Of a stretch of DNA of 64,000 nt, positions 1-12,639 are shown piece by piece. The position numbers and the translations under genes are program-made. Under the pieces are notes generated by a model. That model did no database searches. It was not told the DNA's origin and saw only the letters and a list, made by a program, of their open reading frames with translations. The number at the start of each line of letters is the position of its first letter. Position 1 is the first letter of the stretch. This stretch comes from Glossina fuscipes (taxonomy: Eukaryota > Arthropoda > Insecta > Diptera > Glossinidae), in NCBI RefSeq assembly GCF_014805625.2, contig NW_023998440.1:2826993-2890992 (forward strand), in the 5' to 3' direction.

Positions 1-1915
1 CGCAGTAAATCAATTTTTCATTAGGGCTTAACAATGCTGAATTGCTGTTCAGGCAGGGACGAGTCAATTGAGAAAAATCATCTGCTTTTTGGCTCAATTA
101 AATTAATTGATTTTATTCCAATATTTGGACGATCTCCTAGTAAGGATTTCTAAGTGCAACGATTACATTAAAGAACCAATAGAAGTCGTACAACAGATAA
201 TATTTGAAAGTGCGTGTGGCTTTATCCACTCACGCTGTCAACATAAACTAGAGATACGTAGAAAGGCAGAGATGCATCGAGATGTACCAGACAAATGTCT
301 GTAAATACGTCACATACGATGATGCACAGAATTTCCGTTGCTTTCCGGCGGTGTTGTTTTAAACCGAATAACAAAACAGACATATCTCCATACTCCACTA
401 ACGCGCGCGTGCCGCAATTGAAACAGTTTGTATACTAGCTGTGTAGTAATGATAGAAAATTAAAGAAAGCACCTGTATACATATATATATTTATATATAT
501 TATATATGCATGTCTTTATAATAGTGATTGTGTATATACTATAATTATATTGTTTGAAAATAATTGACTCATCACATGTCTGCACCGGTGGTCTTGTAAA
601 CGCGTATATTTATATGTGGATGGAAGCGCCCGCAATACCAGCTCCCTTACAGTTGAACACTATCAGAGACTATAAAAATAGTCATTTAATGGAAATAATA
701 AAAACCACATCAACGAGTTTATAGTGGAAGTCAAGGAAGGAAGAACGCGGCAACCTATAAAAATGTATATATCGTACTTGTATGCGTAGGTGGCCGTAGT
801 TTGTATAAAAGTGGTTGGCACTTATCTGTTGAAAAAAAGCTGCCATTAAGCGGAAGTAAATTGTGGTTGTGGTAAAATGAGAAAAATTTTCATTCGTGAA
901 ACCTACTACAGTATCACTGCTATATGATCAATGCAATGAATAAAAATTGCTTCATTTTTTCTTCTCGTATACACACCGTTAAAATTGTTTTTCATTTTTT
1001 TCATCAAATAATGAAAATTTATTAATTTCACGATTAAATAGGTATTAAATTTGAATTACATTTAATCACCCAAAAAGCTTTACTTAATTGCAAACAAGTA
1101 AAAAAGCCATAAGCGATTTAAATCGAATCTTGGATACGTAACAATTGAAGGAAAGAGCGGAACAAACATTTATTCCTAGTAGCGTGAGTAATGTTGTAAA
1201 TTAAAATTCAAATCACTATCGATTTTGATTACTAAGGAGAACAAGAACTAATGAATACGTTTCATTTTACTATAATTATTCGAAAACTTGTGGCAATCAA
1301 AAAAATTCGTGTGAAGTAAGCGTCAGTGTTTATAGTACCGTTACGAGATCAAGGTTGATGCCTACCTGAATTGATTGAGGAATTCATAGTAGCCGCAAGC
1401 TGTGGCAAATGTAATTCCTGAAGAATTTTTTAATTCAATATTTGTCTCTAAGAGCATGACATAGTTTAAATATGCGGCAGCATGCAGCCAAAGAAACGCT
1501 TATCCTTTTGTTTTTTTTTTTTTTTAACACGTTCTAACCTTTAGGGCCCGTCAAACGTATGAAACACGTCAGCGGCGAAAAATTTACTTGCATTCTCCTA
1601 ATATATATAGTGTGTTGTATTTGTTTAATACATAATATACGTTCCTCGTGAGAATAACTGAAAATCTTGCTGCGCGGAAGTGATGGGTCGCAAGACGATT
1701 GCGTGGAAAGTATTTTTTGTTAAATCTTTTCGGGTAAAAAATGCATTTCTATGGATATTTCCTATATATCATCGCATACCTATAGTAGTAGGAGTGTAAA
1801 TAATAACAGAATAAATTGCGTTAGCACAATACTTTGGTAGTAATACAAGTATTGGTTGCTAGCAATTTCAGCATTAGCAGGGAACTATTAGCTGATTTAT
1901 ATTATCGATAGTATT
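1..1915. other. AT-rich DNA, no gene recognised
   Basis: No reading frame here looks like a known protein. There is a TA-rich tract around 478-515 and a T run near 1510-1525. The short open frame at 107-304 has no recognisable motif, and I treat it as chance. Confidence 0.6.
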
Positions 1916-1924
1916 TTATTTATA

Positions 1925-2400
1925 AATATGGTCCAACATGTACGGTTTTTTTACGATTTGCATTGGTAGAAGGTTTAGTACTTCTAGCAATAGTACGAAC
2001 ATGGCGGCAGCAACAGTAATGTAATAGTAATATATTAGCATAAATAGTAAACTTGTTGGTATTAATAGACGTACTTGTGACAATACCTCTAGTCTTACTA
2101 TCCTTTCAGTTATGGTCGTGCTTATCACTTGTCCTTGGCTCTCAAAGTTCTTTCCATAGAACTAACACAATGGGGCATGAGTTCAACTTCTCGGAGTACC
2201 TGTAGCAGCACTAGCAGTATGGTGGCAGGAATCGTAATATAATAATCATTTAATACCAGACAGAGCAAGCTTGTCGTTAATAATAGAAGTGCCAATGGCA
2301 ACAGTTTTAGTCTTGCTGTCTTTGTAGTTGCGGTCACGCTTGTCGCTTTCGCCTGATTCGCGCGTTTTCTCAAAGTCCTCTCTGTAGAACTGACTCGAAA
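1925..2400. repeat. Diverged tandem duplication, period about 240 bp
   Basis: Two adjacent units, about 1925-2165 and 2166-2400, align along most of their length. Matching landmarks are the blocks near 2052-2130 and 2268-2345, both containing TAGTCTT followed by a GTCGTGCTT/GTCACGCTT block, and the shared ends CTCAAAGTTCT / CTCAAAGTCCT followed by TAGAACT. On the minus strand the second unit translates with few stops and contains ESDKRDRNYKDSKTK. The first unit gives the related SDKHDHN-KDSKT with stops. I do not recognise the peptide. The unit may be a fragment of a decayed coding sequence, or simply a two-copy minisatellite. Confidence 0.7.
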
Positions 2401-3815
2401 AAGTATTTAAATCCAATTTATCAAAATATCAAAGAAAACGCAAAGCAACTACAGTCTGCTCAAATTTGATGGAACCAATGGCTCTAAAGCGCTTATCAAG
2501 TCAATATCAAATGCTTCATTTTGCAAATTGAGACTATAAATTCTGAATTATATCGAAAAATTAATTTATTTCTATGTTTCGATAATAAAAAGAAGCTTTT
2601 TTTTTGTAGAAAAATATTAAAATTAAATTTATTAAAAATTATTTGAATGGAATGAACCGAATTAATAAACAATTATTAATCAACGAATTATGGGCGTTAT
2701 TTACGCAAGTGTGCGCACACGTTTCAACATAAATTATGTGTCTGTTGTTTTGGTTACTAATAATTAATAATTAGGACTTCATTGTCAAGTCATTCCACGT
2801 TAATTAAAGTCAATTAAATTCAAAATCCAATCAATATATAACTAAACGATAGAAATGTAACATTTACATAAGTGTTTCTTGTTTGCTTAACATATTCACT
2901 CGCAGAAATATTCGCTGTTTGTCGATGAGTTGTGTTTAAATTAACACTTGCAGATTGTCAGATAAGTTCAATTTTACACAGTCTATACAATTTATTCAAG
3001 TCCTCGGGCTTTTCTAGCATAGATGAACCGTTGCAAAATTGAACGATGTCATTGATTGCTAAAAAAAATAAAAATAAATGTAAAAAAACATAAAAGAAAA
3101 AAATGAAGAAATATGGACAAAAAGAAAAACGAAATAAATCGTGTTCTGTTTATAAAACAAGCAAAATGAAATAAACCTGAATAAGTCGTTTTTAGGAGCA
3201 CTGACATAGTACGCCAGAAGTTGTAAAATTCGAGTAGTATTAGTAATAACATGCAAGTAAACAAACTACGCTGTGGATTGCTATTCCAATACCCATCTAT
3301 TCATTTAGCTTGCTATGTGGTTTCAGTTTTTTTCGAAATGCGTGTAGACCAGCCGGTTGATTGGACAGAATTTTGGGCTGACTCATCTGGAAAAGCTTTT
3401 AATGAACTATTGTGACTTAAACAGTTGGGAGACGAACTGTCCTGCGAGTAGACATAGCTAAAGTTAATTTGTTGTTGTTGCTTAAATGGAATCCTCAATC
3501 AAAACTTAAAGTATAATGAAAATAACTAAAGCAAGCGTTTAAGACATATATAGGATGCTTTATTTATTCATCTCTGGCTACAATTTACATATTCAGCCAT
3601 ATAGAGCAACACCTTTTGCTTAGAATATCAATATTGTTAGGCCTAAAGTACTAACAAATTGGACTTAAGTCTAAGTATTAAAACTATGACATTGAGTATC
3701 AAAGAATGTCTCTCAGAAAAGTAATCAGCAAAGGCACAGTAAAATATTACGGGCATCATTAATGTGTTAGAAAGGAGCATAAGTTTACGGAAACCGTTAA
3801 TGGCAAACGTGCAGA
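2401..3815. other. AT-rich DNA, no gene recognised
   Basis: Strongly AT-rich. The minus-strand frames at 3049-3264 are hydrophobic and F-rich only because the DNA is A-rich on the plus strand. No motif, RNA gene or clear repeat was seen. Confidence 0.6.
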
Positions 3816-3889
3816 AGTTCAAGTAACTATATATGTTAATACGCTGTAGGTATCGCTATATGTTAATATATTATATAGGTGCTTGTAAG

Positions 3890-3970
3890 ATAAGAGTTCA
3901 CCACAATGAGATTCGAACCCAGGATCCCCAACTTGATAGTCTTCGGGATTATCTCCTGCCCTATGCGGTA
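3890..3970 (-). pseudogene. tRNA-like relic (tRNA pseudogene or SINE head)
   Basis: On the minus strand a good RNA polymerase III B-box (GGGTTCGAATC) is followed by TCATTGTGGTG. That segment can pair with an upstream TACCGCA to form an acceptor-like stem of seven pairs including wobbles. The segment between them has a weak A-box (TAGGGCAGGAG), and the anticodon arm does not fold cleanly. It is therefore more likely a decayed tRNA or the head of a tRNA-derived SINE than a working tRNA. I could not identify an amino-acid family. Confidence 0.45.
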
Positions 3971-4284
3971 GCTTTAAAAAACTTTCCTGATAATAACAGA
4001 AAATTTCACTTTTTTTAAAACATTTCTTCCTCAAACCATGCAATGAACTCCTTTGTCATTACGTTGCAAAACTTCACTTTCAGAGATGCCAAAAATACAC
4101 AAATTCTTGGCTTTCGAATTAATTCAACGCGCTGTCGATTGGAATGGCCAAATTAAATAGAAGAAGAAAACAAAAAAGAAATAAAATAACTTCAAACAAG
4201 AAGCTCTCAGTCACTTTTTGCAATTAAAGCATCCTGAAGATAGACTTTACCTCAATAGTCCAATATTCTACCCCTCCTTTTGCT

Positions 4285-4815
4285 TTATGTCTCTGCATTT
4301 TCGGCTGAGATTATTTTTATATGCACCACGCTAATGCAAGCAATTCGTAACGCAAGAAGCAAGCTTAGGATATCTACACACCCACTTTCTGCTATAGGCG
4401 CTACAATACAAGTAAAAACACCACGGGCCATCATTAAACGCTCTACACTATCCTACAGATATTGATGTAACGACTTGTTCAAACGAGGCATCATAATGGA
4501 AGAAGTGATGCCAAATCGATCGGGACAATAAAAGTTGGGTTGATCTGAATCCCCTCTGTCCTTCACAAGTACGACAAGCGGTATGGCGTAAAAGCATTCG
4601 AAATTATGACTACTATCCGTTTTCTATTAGGAACATTTCGTCGTCAATAAATTGTAAAATGCATTTCTTGCCGTGTTAGTATTTCCGATGACGACTTTTC
4701 AGGCAAATTAGCTAAATTGTCCCTTTCATCTTCATTGATTCTTCACTAATTACCCATGAACAGTTCTGATAAAAAATATTTCCTTAATTGTCGTAAATTA
4801 TAAATGAAAAAAATC
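4285..4815 (+). mobile_element. LINE-like retrotransposon relic (RNase H region and 3' flank)
   Basis: The frame beginning near 4295 reads SAFSAEIIFICT and then AIRNARSKLRI followed by a degraded THPLSAI. This resembles the RNase H domain at the end of many insect LINE ORF2 proteins, where an AE motif carries the catalytic Glu and a TDSLSA motif a catalytic Asp. Here the Asp position is mutated to His. The assignment is strengthened by a second copy at about 36110-36350, which shares the same region and also a non-coding part (CTATCCGT...GAACATTT and TATTTCCTTAATT near 4780). Both copies are degraded by stops and frameshifts. The exact LINE clade is not determined. Confidence 0.55.
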
Positions 4816-5399
4816 AACAGTTGTTATGGAACAAACAAACCTTCGTCTTCGTAGAGGACGATAACTCATAATAAACTCTCGTTTAGTGATTACTTGATTA
4901 CTTGTAATGTCCAACGACGTCATATTTTCAAACTAATTAAGTTACGTGTAGGGAAGACCAAAATCACGCATCAACGTTATATTGACAAAAATACCTCCTC
5001 TGCAAAGTAAATGATAGCTCCTTTCCTCACCTATTGCATTCGTGTTATGTGTCTCATAATTTATGAGCAATTATTCCATTATTCCAAATCGTCACGTGCC
5101 CTTGATCACAACCGATTATAGTTTGACTACATTCATATATTAACTTTCTATAACAAGCAGGCTTTCAAGTTTTATTTTGAATCTTCTAAACGCTTACACG
5201 TCTTTTACGATTACCAAAAAAATTTATAAGAGGCTCGACCCTGCCGCTTTTCTTTTCGCTTGTAGTTCTTTTATCGCCCTTTTTTTACATCCTACACCAT
5301 TTGTAATACAAGTGTATATTAGGAAGGAGTTGACCTAGACTCGACTTTTGTTATACTGATCGATTTAGATAGTGGTTTTCTTTTATTATGTTCAATCTG
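4816..5399. other. AT-rich DNA, no gene recognised
   Basis: No coding signature, RNA gene or repeat was recognised between the LINE relic and the next dispersed repeat. Confidence 0.55.
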
Positions 5400-5595
5400 C
5401 AGGTCGCAGTTTTTGAAATATTGTGAAAAAATTTGGTACACTTACCTCTCCCTAGGCCACGGAGTCCCAATCGGACTACTTTTTTGATCACTTCCCTTAC
5501 AATTCTTTATTTTGAAAAGTTCTTATATTAATGACTGTCGGGTGGTATAAAATATTTAATGGTGGGACAAATCCACTGTACTCTTTTTACTTACC
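5400..5595 (-). repeat. Dispersed repeat family 1, hairpin-end fragment
   Basis: This matches the copy at 35800-35945 in order: ATCGGA, TTTTGAAAA, ATATTAAT, GGTGG, TATTTAATGGT, then a CCACT block and TACTTAC. Only the part leading into the hairpin terminus is present. The orientation is opposite to the copies at 33930 and 45990. Confidence 0.55.
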
Positions 5596-7429
5596 CCAGT
5601 TTATAAATTTAATTGTCAGTTAATTATTAACATAAATAAATAAAGACGTAAGCCAGAAAGTAAATAAGAAGAAGCCATTAAACAATGTAATAAGTCTTTT
5701 CAAGGAATTTCCACAATACGGTGAATAATATTTGGACGTATAGGGAGAGTTGATATCTTAAGAGTGCACACTTACAGTCAGCAGTTACCGTAGCTTTCGT
5801 GTATTAAGTTAGACGGTGAATATTTATAATTCATACCACTCTTATCCTATATACTACTTTCATCGTTTTGGACCTAACTTTTCAAATCATAATGGCTGTG
5901 TCCACATAATTTTTCGTATAAAGTATTTACAAAGACTAAAAATTTATTGAGTTGGCATGTAGCTTTTCCGCAATTTTATTAAGTATTAAGAAGTTTATCA
6001 TCCATGTCATGGCATTTCATTAACGATAATATAACTCAAGCGACCGCTTAAATTTAGTTATCAATAAATCTAAGTTTTTCTAGCTAATTCTTATTCTGTT
6101 TCTTATAAATATTTTCTTCTTTTTTTCTATTTTGGATTTCGCTGCTACAATAAAGTACCGCACAAAGTCATACGTATGACTTCCCAGTTTGTTTTCCTTC
6201 ACACTTGTATTAAATTTCTTCAAGTAGGTAAACACTTGTATTTGAATATAAAGCGCATCTAACAGCGTACTCTAATGGTGTAAGCATTCGAATGAAACTG
6301 TGTCGTATTGATGTGTTGGTGAGTTGGCAAGTTTTACATTTGCATTCGGCTTTGCCCAAAAAAAAGGTTATATGTATATAAGTAAGAAAATTTTAATTTT
6401 CTTCTTCTTATTTTGTCTCAGTTTTTTTTTTTTGGTTTTTTTGGCTTAAGAAGCAACTAATTTTATATAACAGCATTTAGTAAATATTTGAATATGCAGT
6501 TGAATGCGAATCCAAAGGCAAACGCAAACAAGTGTATGCTAAAATAACTTTCAAATAAACTTAATGCATATTTTTTTCCTTCTTTCTCATTATCAAGAAG
6601 TGAAAATTTGTATTTATTTTCTCCTGGGAAATGTTTACTGAAGCGTTGGAAATAGGAAAGACTTAAAAAGATTTTACTTTTAATTAATTTTTAATTTATA
6701 TCTTTGCTTAACAAAAATTAAATGTAAAGAGTCGCCAACGCGGACTAATGTGAAATATATGCTTAAGTCCATCGGCGAAACGTTAGGTTATAAAAAATTT
6801 TGCGAAAAAATTCACATCATCCAAAAGAAAGCGCCAGAAATTCCTTAAAGTGCATTCAGCATATCCGTCTGTCCGTCTATGCGCCTCCTGTTTGCAAAAC
6901 ACGTCCCTAATCGAAGAAATGCTTTACACTTTTGATATGTTATTTAGAAATGGTGCCAAACGTTCACTCTATGCGGCAAATACGGTTTTCTTATCACTTC
7001 CCTTTAAAGGGTAGCTAGATCACTTTTTTTTCTGATAATTTCTTGCTTATATTTTTATTGCCTTGTTTATTTTTTTATTGTCCTAAAAATATTTGAAAAT
7101 GATGTAAAAGGAAATTTATGGGAGGAATCGTTTCATGAAGTCGCTAATCTGAGCTTAATCGTAAATTCCTTATGAAAGCGTTTCGAGTGCAATGAAATGT
7201 TTGACAAGTACAAAAGACAATTTTTGTAAAATCAATTTTTAAGCCCAGTCCTACTTTCCCAAGAAGGTGAATATGTCTTCTTCTACTTCTTCTGCGAGTC
7301 ATAGAATCAACATCAGATGATTCGCTTAGTCGTTGGCAACACTAAGGTATGTTAAAGCAAATATGATATGTGTTTAAAAAAAATATGAGTTTTTATTATT
7401 CTCAAAAAATATTTGTTTATTTATCAATA
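5596..7429. other. AT-rich DNA with a possible repeat fragment
   Basis: Mostly unassigned. The stretch around 6860-7030 contains TCCGTCTGTCCGTCTATG followed by text vaguely like the dispersed repeats elsewhere in the window, so it may be a decayed fragment. No gene was seen. Confidence 0.45.
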
Positions 7430-8205
7430 TTTATTTTGTCCTCTTCAAAGCCGTAATACCCTTGTACCAGTGCTTTTAAAAAACCTCGCAGCACCATCCA
7501 TATGCGGTTTTTGGTATGCTTTTGCGCTCTTCCAGCGATGCGGCCCTTATATCCTTAATCGTTGGTGCTTTCATGGGTTTTTTCAGTATTGAGAACAGGA
7601 AAAAGTCGCAGTGGGGGAAGCCCGCGAATATGGCGGCTAAAGCATGATTACAGTATTTTTTTTGGTCAAAAAATTAAAATAGAGAGCGGACAATGATGCG
7701 CTTCGGAGCGAACTTTGTTTTCACACGTTTCATTCCAAAGACAACCAATATGCCGACATCCTCACCAACTTGACTAATAGTGGATTCAACTATTCTCCAT
7801 AACGAAATTCTTCACTGCCATAAGATTTTCATCGGTTGTTGACAAGTGTGGTGGCATAGGGCGCGCAGCGCCATTAACATCTTCTCGTCCTTCTGTGCAC
7901 AGCTTGTATCATTTACAAACATTTTTTTTATTCAAAATACACTCTCCCAATGCCATAGCCAACATTTTAAGTAAGTTGAAGCACTTAACTTTATTTTTTA
8001 CACAAAATTTTTCGAAAGCAAAAAATGGCCAACACATGGGTAACCTTTGTCTCCTCTGTTAAAAACAAACTAAGAATGCAAAATGGCTGATAAGGTCAAC
8101 ATATGTTGGGAACATGTGTAGCAGGATAATAACAATAAAATTTTAAAAACCGAACTACGTACCCTAGGATATTTGAAAAGTCAACCTTTTTGTGCAGACC
8201 TCGTA
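7430..8205 (-). mobile_element. mariner-like DNA transposon relic (copy A)
   Basis: On the minus strand, pieces of a mariner transposase can be read across frames. Near 7890-7740 come GREDVNGAARPMPP and STTDENLMAVKKFVMEN, matching the linker after the first helix-turn-helix of mariner proteins, then GMKRVKTKFAPK. After a large deletion, FPHCDFFLFSILKKPMKAP near 7600-7560 corresponds to the catalytic third-Asp motif and C-terminal domain, followed by AASLEERKSIPKTAYG. The right end near 8180-8205 (GACCTCGTA) matches the right end of copy B at 44092, which suggests the terminal inverted repeat. The left end was not found. Stops, frameshifts and the central deletion make it inactive. Confidence 0.8.
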
Positions 8206-9649
8206 CATGGATGTGAAACGATTGAATTAACAACGTCGACCTAACCATTGTCGCTGCCCTTTTAATCCGATTATGTTTAAATTTGAATCGCAACTTCAAA
8301 ATAAGATAAAGTATAAAAATAATAATTGAATTAAAATTTGCTGATTCTACACTCGATATTCGATTTGAAAAAAAAAAGCAATTTGGAAAAAGGTTTTGTA
8401 AAAATGTTTGGCTTATTTCATAAGTAATATTGTTACATGTCAAAGTATGGTAAGTGAAATGAAGAAAACAAAGCTGACTTTGCGGAAGCTGTGATGCCTC
8501 GATACTCTCCTAAAAAAAGTCGGAAAGCAAATTTTCTAAGTATTTGTAAAACTTATTGTCAAGCATTTGGATCTTAATATTAATAAATCTTTTATTCACA
8601 AAAAACTTTGTTTTTAATATAAGGAATAAAACTATTTTCACTGAATTCAAACTGATATTTTTTATTTACTATAAAGCCATAGAATAGGCAAAGGCTAATC
8701 ACCTTGCTCTACAACTAATCTTCGTAATCGTCAACTCTCGGTATTGGACGAATTCAGGTGTTGGAGAATGAGGGCAATTCGCTCTTAAAAATGTTTAAAG
8801 AGTCTGCAAATGGCCGCGAAGTCAGCATTTCAGCGTCGAGCCGACCGTATAATAAATGAGCGTTCAGCCAAAGATTTCGATATACGTGCAAGGCTTCTTA
8901 CTGAACCTAGAAAACCGTAGTCGCTCGATTAAAAGATACGGCGCTTGCGATAGGTATAAATAGCTTAAATTTTAAAAAGCCATAAAAAGAGAGTTTCAAA
9001 AAAAGCATGAACGAAATGAGCGGTCGCTGAGTTTTGCATTAGCTTCCGATACAAAAAAAGCGTACGCGTATTTAAGTTAAAGTTTCAGATTATATAATTT
9101 GCATGGCATAAGGTATATCTCGGCAGAAATACTGGCCAAAGGCACGTCAATTACCTCAAAACGTGATAAAAAGTTTACCAGATCAATGGAATTCTCATTT
9201 GATGTAAGCAAATACGCAAATTGAAAAAACCAGTTCAAATAAAGGTGACACAGAGTTATTTTCCATTATCGAAGAGTCGATACGTCTATACGAGTTTCGT
9301 TAATCTCAACCCTTCCTAAGCGTAAATCCCATTTCAATCGCGACTAAAAAACAGGAAAATTTCATCTGCATGAGCAAAAAATCTGCAATCATCATTCACT
9401 GCAGCGGAAAGATCATCCGCGGATAGAAATATAAGTGACACACAATGAACCCTTGAAGTACGCCAGATACGGATCGGCCACAAAAAAGTAAGATGAGTTA
9501 CATAAATAAATTGTTTGCGATTTACATGCAGAACCAGATATTTTAATTGAATTATACAATTTATTAGGTTCTGGTATGTATTTTGGCCAATTTTGGCCAT
9601 ACTGGCCAGAGAGAAGCATTTCGCTTAGTCATCTGCAGTAAAAAACCTC
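8206..9649. other. Unassigned region upstream of the gypsy relic
   Basis: No confident gene. A short frame at 8761-8860 (containing VLENEGNSLLKMF) could be degraded upstream sequence of the Ty3/gypsy element that starts at 9650, but I see no zinc knuckle or protease motif. No LTR was recognised. Confidence 0.4.
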
Positions 9650-10920
9650 CTGTTTGCAGAACTCGATAGAATGCTCGCTCTAGAAGATGTAGAGGAATAT
9701 CAAAGCCCTTGGTCTTTACCTGCTACACTAGTTATTACGTCAGCAAACCGTTTTGATTATGTTTCATTCCATTCGTGGCTATCCTTTGCCGAAATTAGTG
9801 CGTCACTTATGCAGATTTTTAGGTGTTTGTGGTTGGCACCATCGTTTTGTACGTAGTTTCGCATCTACGTCCGCACCCCTGACTGACATGTTAAAGAGAA
9901 AGAAATCTTTCGAATGGGCGAAAAGAAGCAAAACTCCCTTTTGAAAACCTGAAAGAACAATTATTTTCTGCTCCATTACTACGCAATCCAGGTTTCAATC
10001 GTACCTTTTCGATAAAATGTGTTTTAAGTCAGCTTGAAGTTGCTGCTGCATTAGCGCAAAAGAACGAACACGGGGAAGAGGTTGCAATTGCTTGCATATC
10101 TCTTAATAGTGCTGAAAGAAACTATTCAGTATCTGAACAAGAATGTCTAGCAGCCTTTCTGGCTTTTAAAAAGTTTCAAGCCTACGTAGAATGGAATTAC
10201 AGATCACGCTTCTCTCAAGTGGTTTGTACCCCGAAAGGATCTTTACAGTCGATTAGCTAGATGGTTGTTGAATTTCCAGGGTTCAACTTCTCAGTTAAGT
10301 ATCGAAAGGTAGTCAGCACGTTGTCCCTGATTCGTTGTCTTTTGTTCATTCCTAAGACCACCAAGAGATTAATTGTTTGCAAATGGATAATTGCTTTTTA
10401 GAAGAATTGAACGACTCCATTGAAATTGATTTGAACTGTGATACGGTTCAATCTCCGCAATATATATTTTTCAGTCCAAACTAGATCACTTATCTGAAGT
10501 AGTGATTCGTGATGGTTTACTTACCAGCGGACCGAGTACGCTATAGCAGATATATTTCAAGAACCAAACTCGCTGGAATTATATGTTCCATCAAATCTTA
10601 CAATTGATTTACTCATAGCCAAAATTATTTATCGCTTAAAAACATTTTTATACTGGCCGAAAATGGTTAAACAAATTTCAGAATTTTTTCTTCCTGTGAT
10701 GTCTGTAAGCAGGCGAAAGCACTAAACCAAATTCTAAGACCACCTGCACGGCAGCCGATAATTTCAACACGCCCTTTTCAAAGATTTAGCCGCCATCGGA
10801 GCATACATCAAACCCTCTCAACGGAACCGCGATGAAAACCAGTCGGTCGTTAGTTGTGCCCTGAGAAATGCTATTCATGCAAGTAAAAGATTTCCGTCTT
10901 ACTGTGTTCTACTCAGTTAA
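9650..10920 (+). mobile_element. Ty3/gypsy-type retrotransposon pol relic
   Basis: Domains appear in the order reverse transcriptase, RNase H, integrase, which is the Ty3/gypsy arrangement. The start of RT is seen at about 9656 (AELDRMLALEDVEEYQSPWS). A deletion then removes the catalytic RT core, and the thumb/connection resumes near 9790 (LVRHLCRFLGVCGW, SAPLTDML). RNase H follows at 9950-10225, with LNSAERNYSVSEQECLAA and, after a frameshift, ITDHASLKW near 10200. The integrase zinc-binding region is read near 10640-10720 (FLYWPKMVKQ, then SCDVCKQAKA in another frame). A second deletion removes the integrase core, leaving ALRNAIHASKRFPSYCVL near 10860-10918. At least three frameshifts and several stops make it a pseudogene. 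No flanking LTRs were identified. Confidence 0.88.
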
Positions 10921-12639
10921 AACATTCTAAATAATGACGCATCATACACATAATGAAACATCATATTATCACGAAGTCTTCATCTTTTGATGCTGTCCTA
11001 TATACTCACACGCAACAGTTGTTTTGTTACAAGTAGTTGTTGGGAATACAACGTTGTGTTGTATGAGTTGTTAATTTCTCTCACGAAAAGCTGACTTTGG
11101 GGAGATTTCTGCGAGACTTTCAGAACATTTCCATTGTGAGTTTTTGCAAGCGAGATAGAGAAAGAAAGAGAAGAAAAATTAATAGATAGGTAGCAAGAAG
11201 AAAATTTTTTTTGGTCAACAAGAGAATAAAACATGAAAAATTAAAGCAAAAACCATAGTAGCGTAAAATCAAAAAATTTGCCGTTTCTCTTCCAAAATTA
11301 ATTATAAAGACAGACTGGAATTTTTGTGCAGCAAAGATTTGTAAAAGCCAATGTGTGCTTGAGTTTTTTTAATCGAAGATAAAAAAAAAAAAAATAAGAT
11401 GGCGGTGAAAAATATTGGCAATGCTCAGAAATATTATCGCGTATTTAACATTGAAATAAAGAGACTCCCCGATCTTTGAAAGAAATGTAACAAATTTGTA
11501 TATAAATTATAAAGACGAAGTAAAGAAAATTTTATTATTATTAAAGGCAAAATATGAATTTATTATAATTAGTGGATTATAAGTACATTTTATTATTAAT
11601 AACCAGCGATGTGCAATGCAACCCTAATTATAAAGAGAGAAAGAGAGAGAGAAAAAGAAATTTTTCTTTTAAAATGAATAAATCAAAGAGAGAAAGTTAA
11701 ACATATATTGCACTATTAATACTTTATATCGTAAATAAGAAATCGCATACATATTTTCAACGGATTGTAATTAATAAAGTAAATTCGTTCTGTAAATTCA
11801 GATTTAATTAAAAATAAAAAGGAAGTTGCCCAAGTGTTCAATGCGATTAGTGGAAGACAATTCCGATGTTTATAAGAAATTCAACTACTTGTTTGGCTGA
11901 ATAAAATAAAATTGATAGGATCAATAATAAAATAATAACATTAGTGAGAGATTAATAGCAGCCTATCAAGATTTGTTAGAAAAGCAGACAGACTTCTTCT
12001 TGCTAAAGAATTGACTTCATCAGAACGAGCTTTGTAAATGCAAAAAGAATTTTCGTCATTATCTTCATATGAAAATAACAGTGCAAAAAGGAATTCACAA
12101 ATTTTGCTTAGTCGTTCTTCGCATTTTGAAAATGTTAATCACTATGAGCTTGAACCTTTATTTTCGATGAGTTACCTTGAAGATTTAATACCATATGAAC
12201 ACGATGCCTCATTTTCTATACGTGATTTATGATGACTTATAATAAAGTAGATAAGTAGGAGTAAGTGTTGCCACATTATTATATATATATATTAAAAAAA
12301 GGGGAAGATTTATTACTTTAAATTGGTAAAGGATTTATATATATAACCATTTACTCTTATTGTATATAAAAGTTTGTATACATATTTACAGGCATATATA
12401 TTTACATAAAAACCAATCCATATAATTAAAAGTAAATAAATTAAACTGTACCTAATATATATTTTAATATATTAAATTCTGGATAATATATAAAGTGAAC
12501 GAAAATGAAATAAAAATAGTTTTTCTTACATGTGGGAGGAGTTTAGTTCAGGGATCCTGCTGTTTGAAAAGTTAGGTTAATCTTCAAATTCTTTTGCAAA
12601 TTTTTAAGCAATGTCTTAACTTTGCGTATACTTTGAAAT
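10921..12639. other. AT-rich DNA, purine-rich low complexity, one unrecognised short ORF
   Basis: GA-rich low complexity lies at 11634-11662. The plus-strand frame 12038-12235 encodes 64 residues rich in Ser and Asn (ending SYLEDLIPYEHDASFSIRDL). It has no motif I recognise, and there is no supporting codon or splice evidence. TA-rich sequence lies at 12280-12300. Confidence 0.5.
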
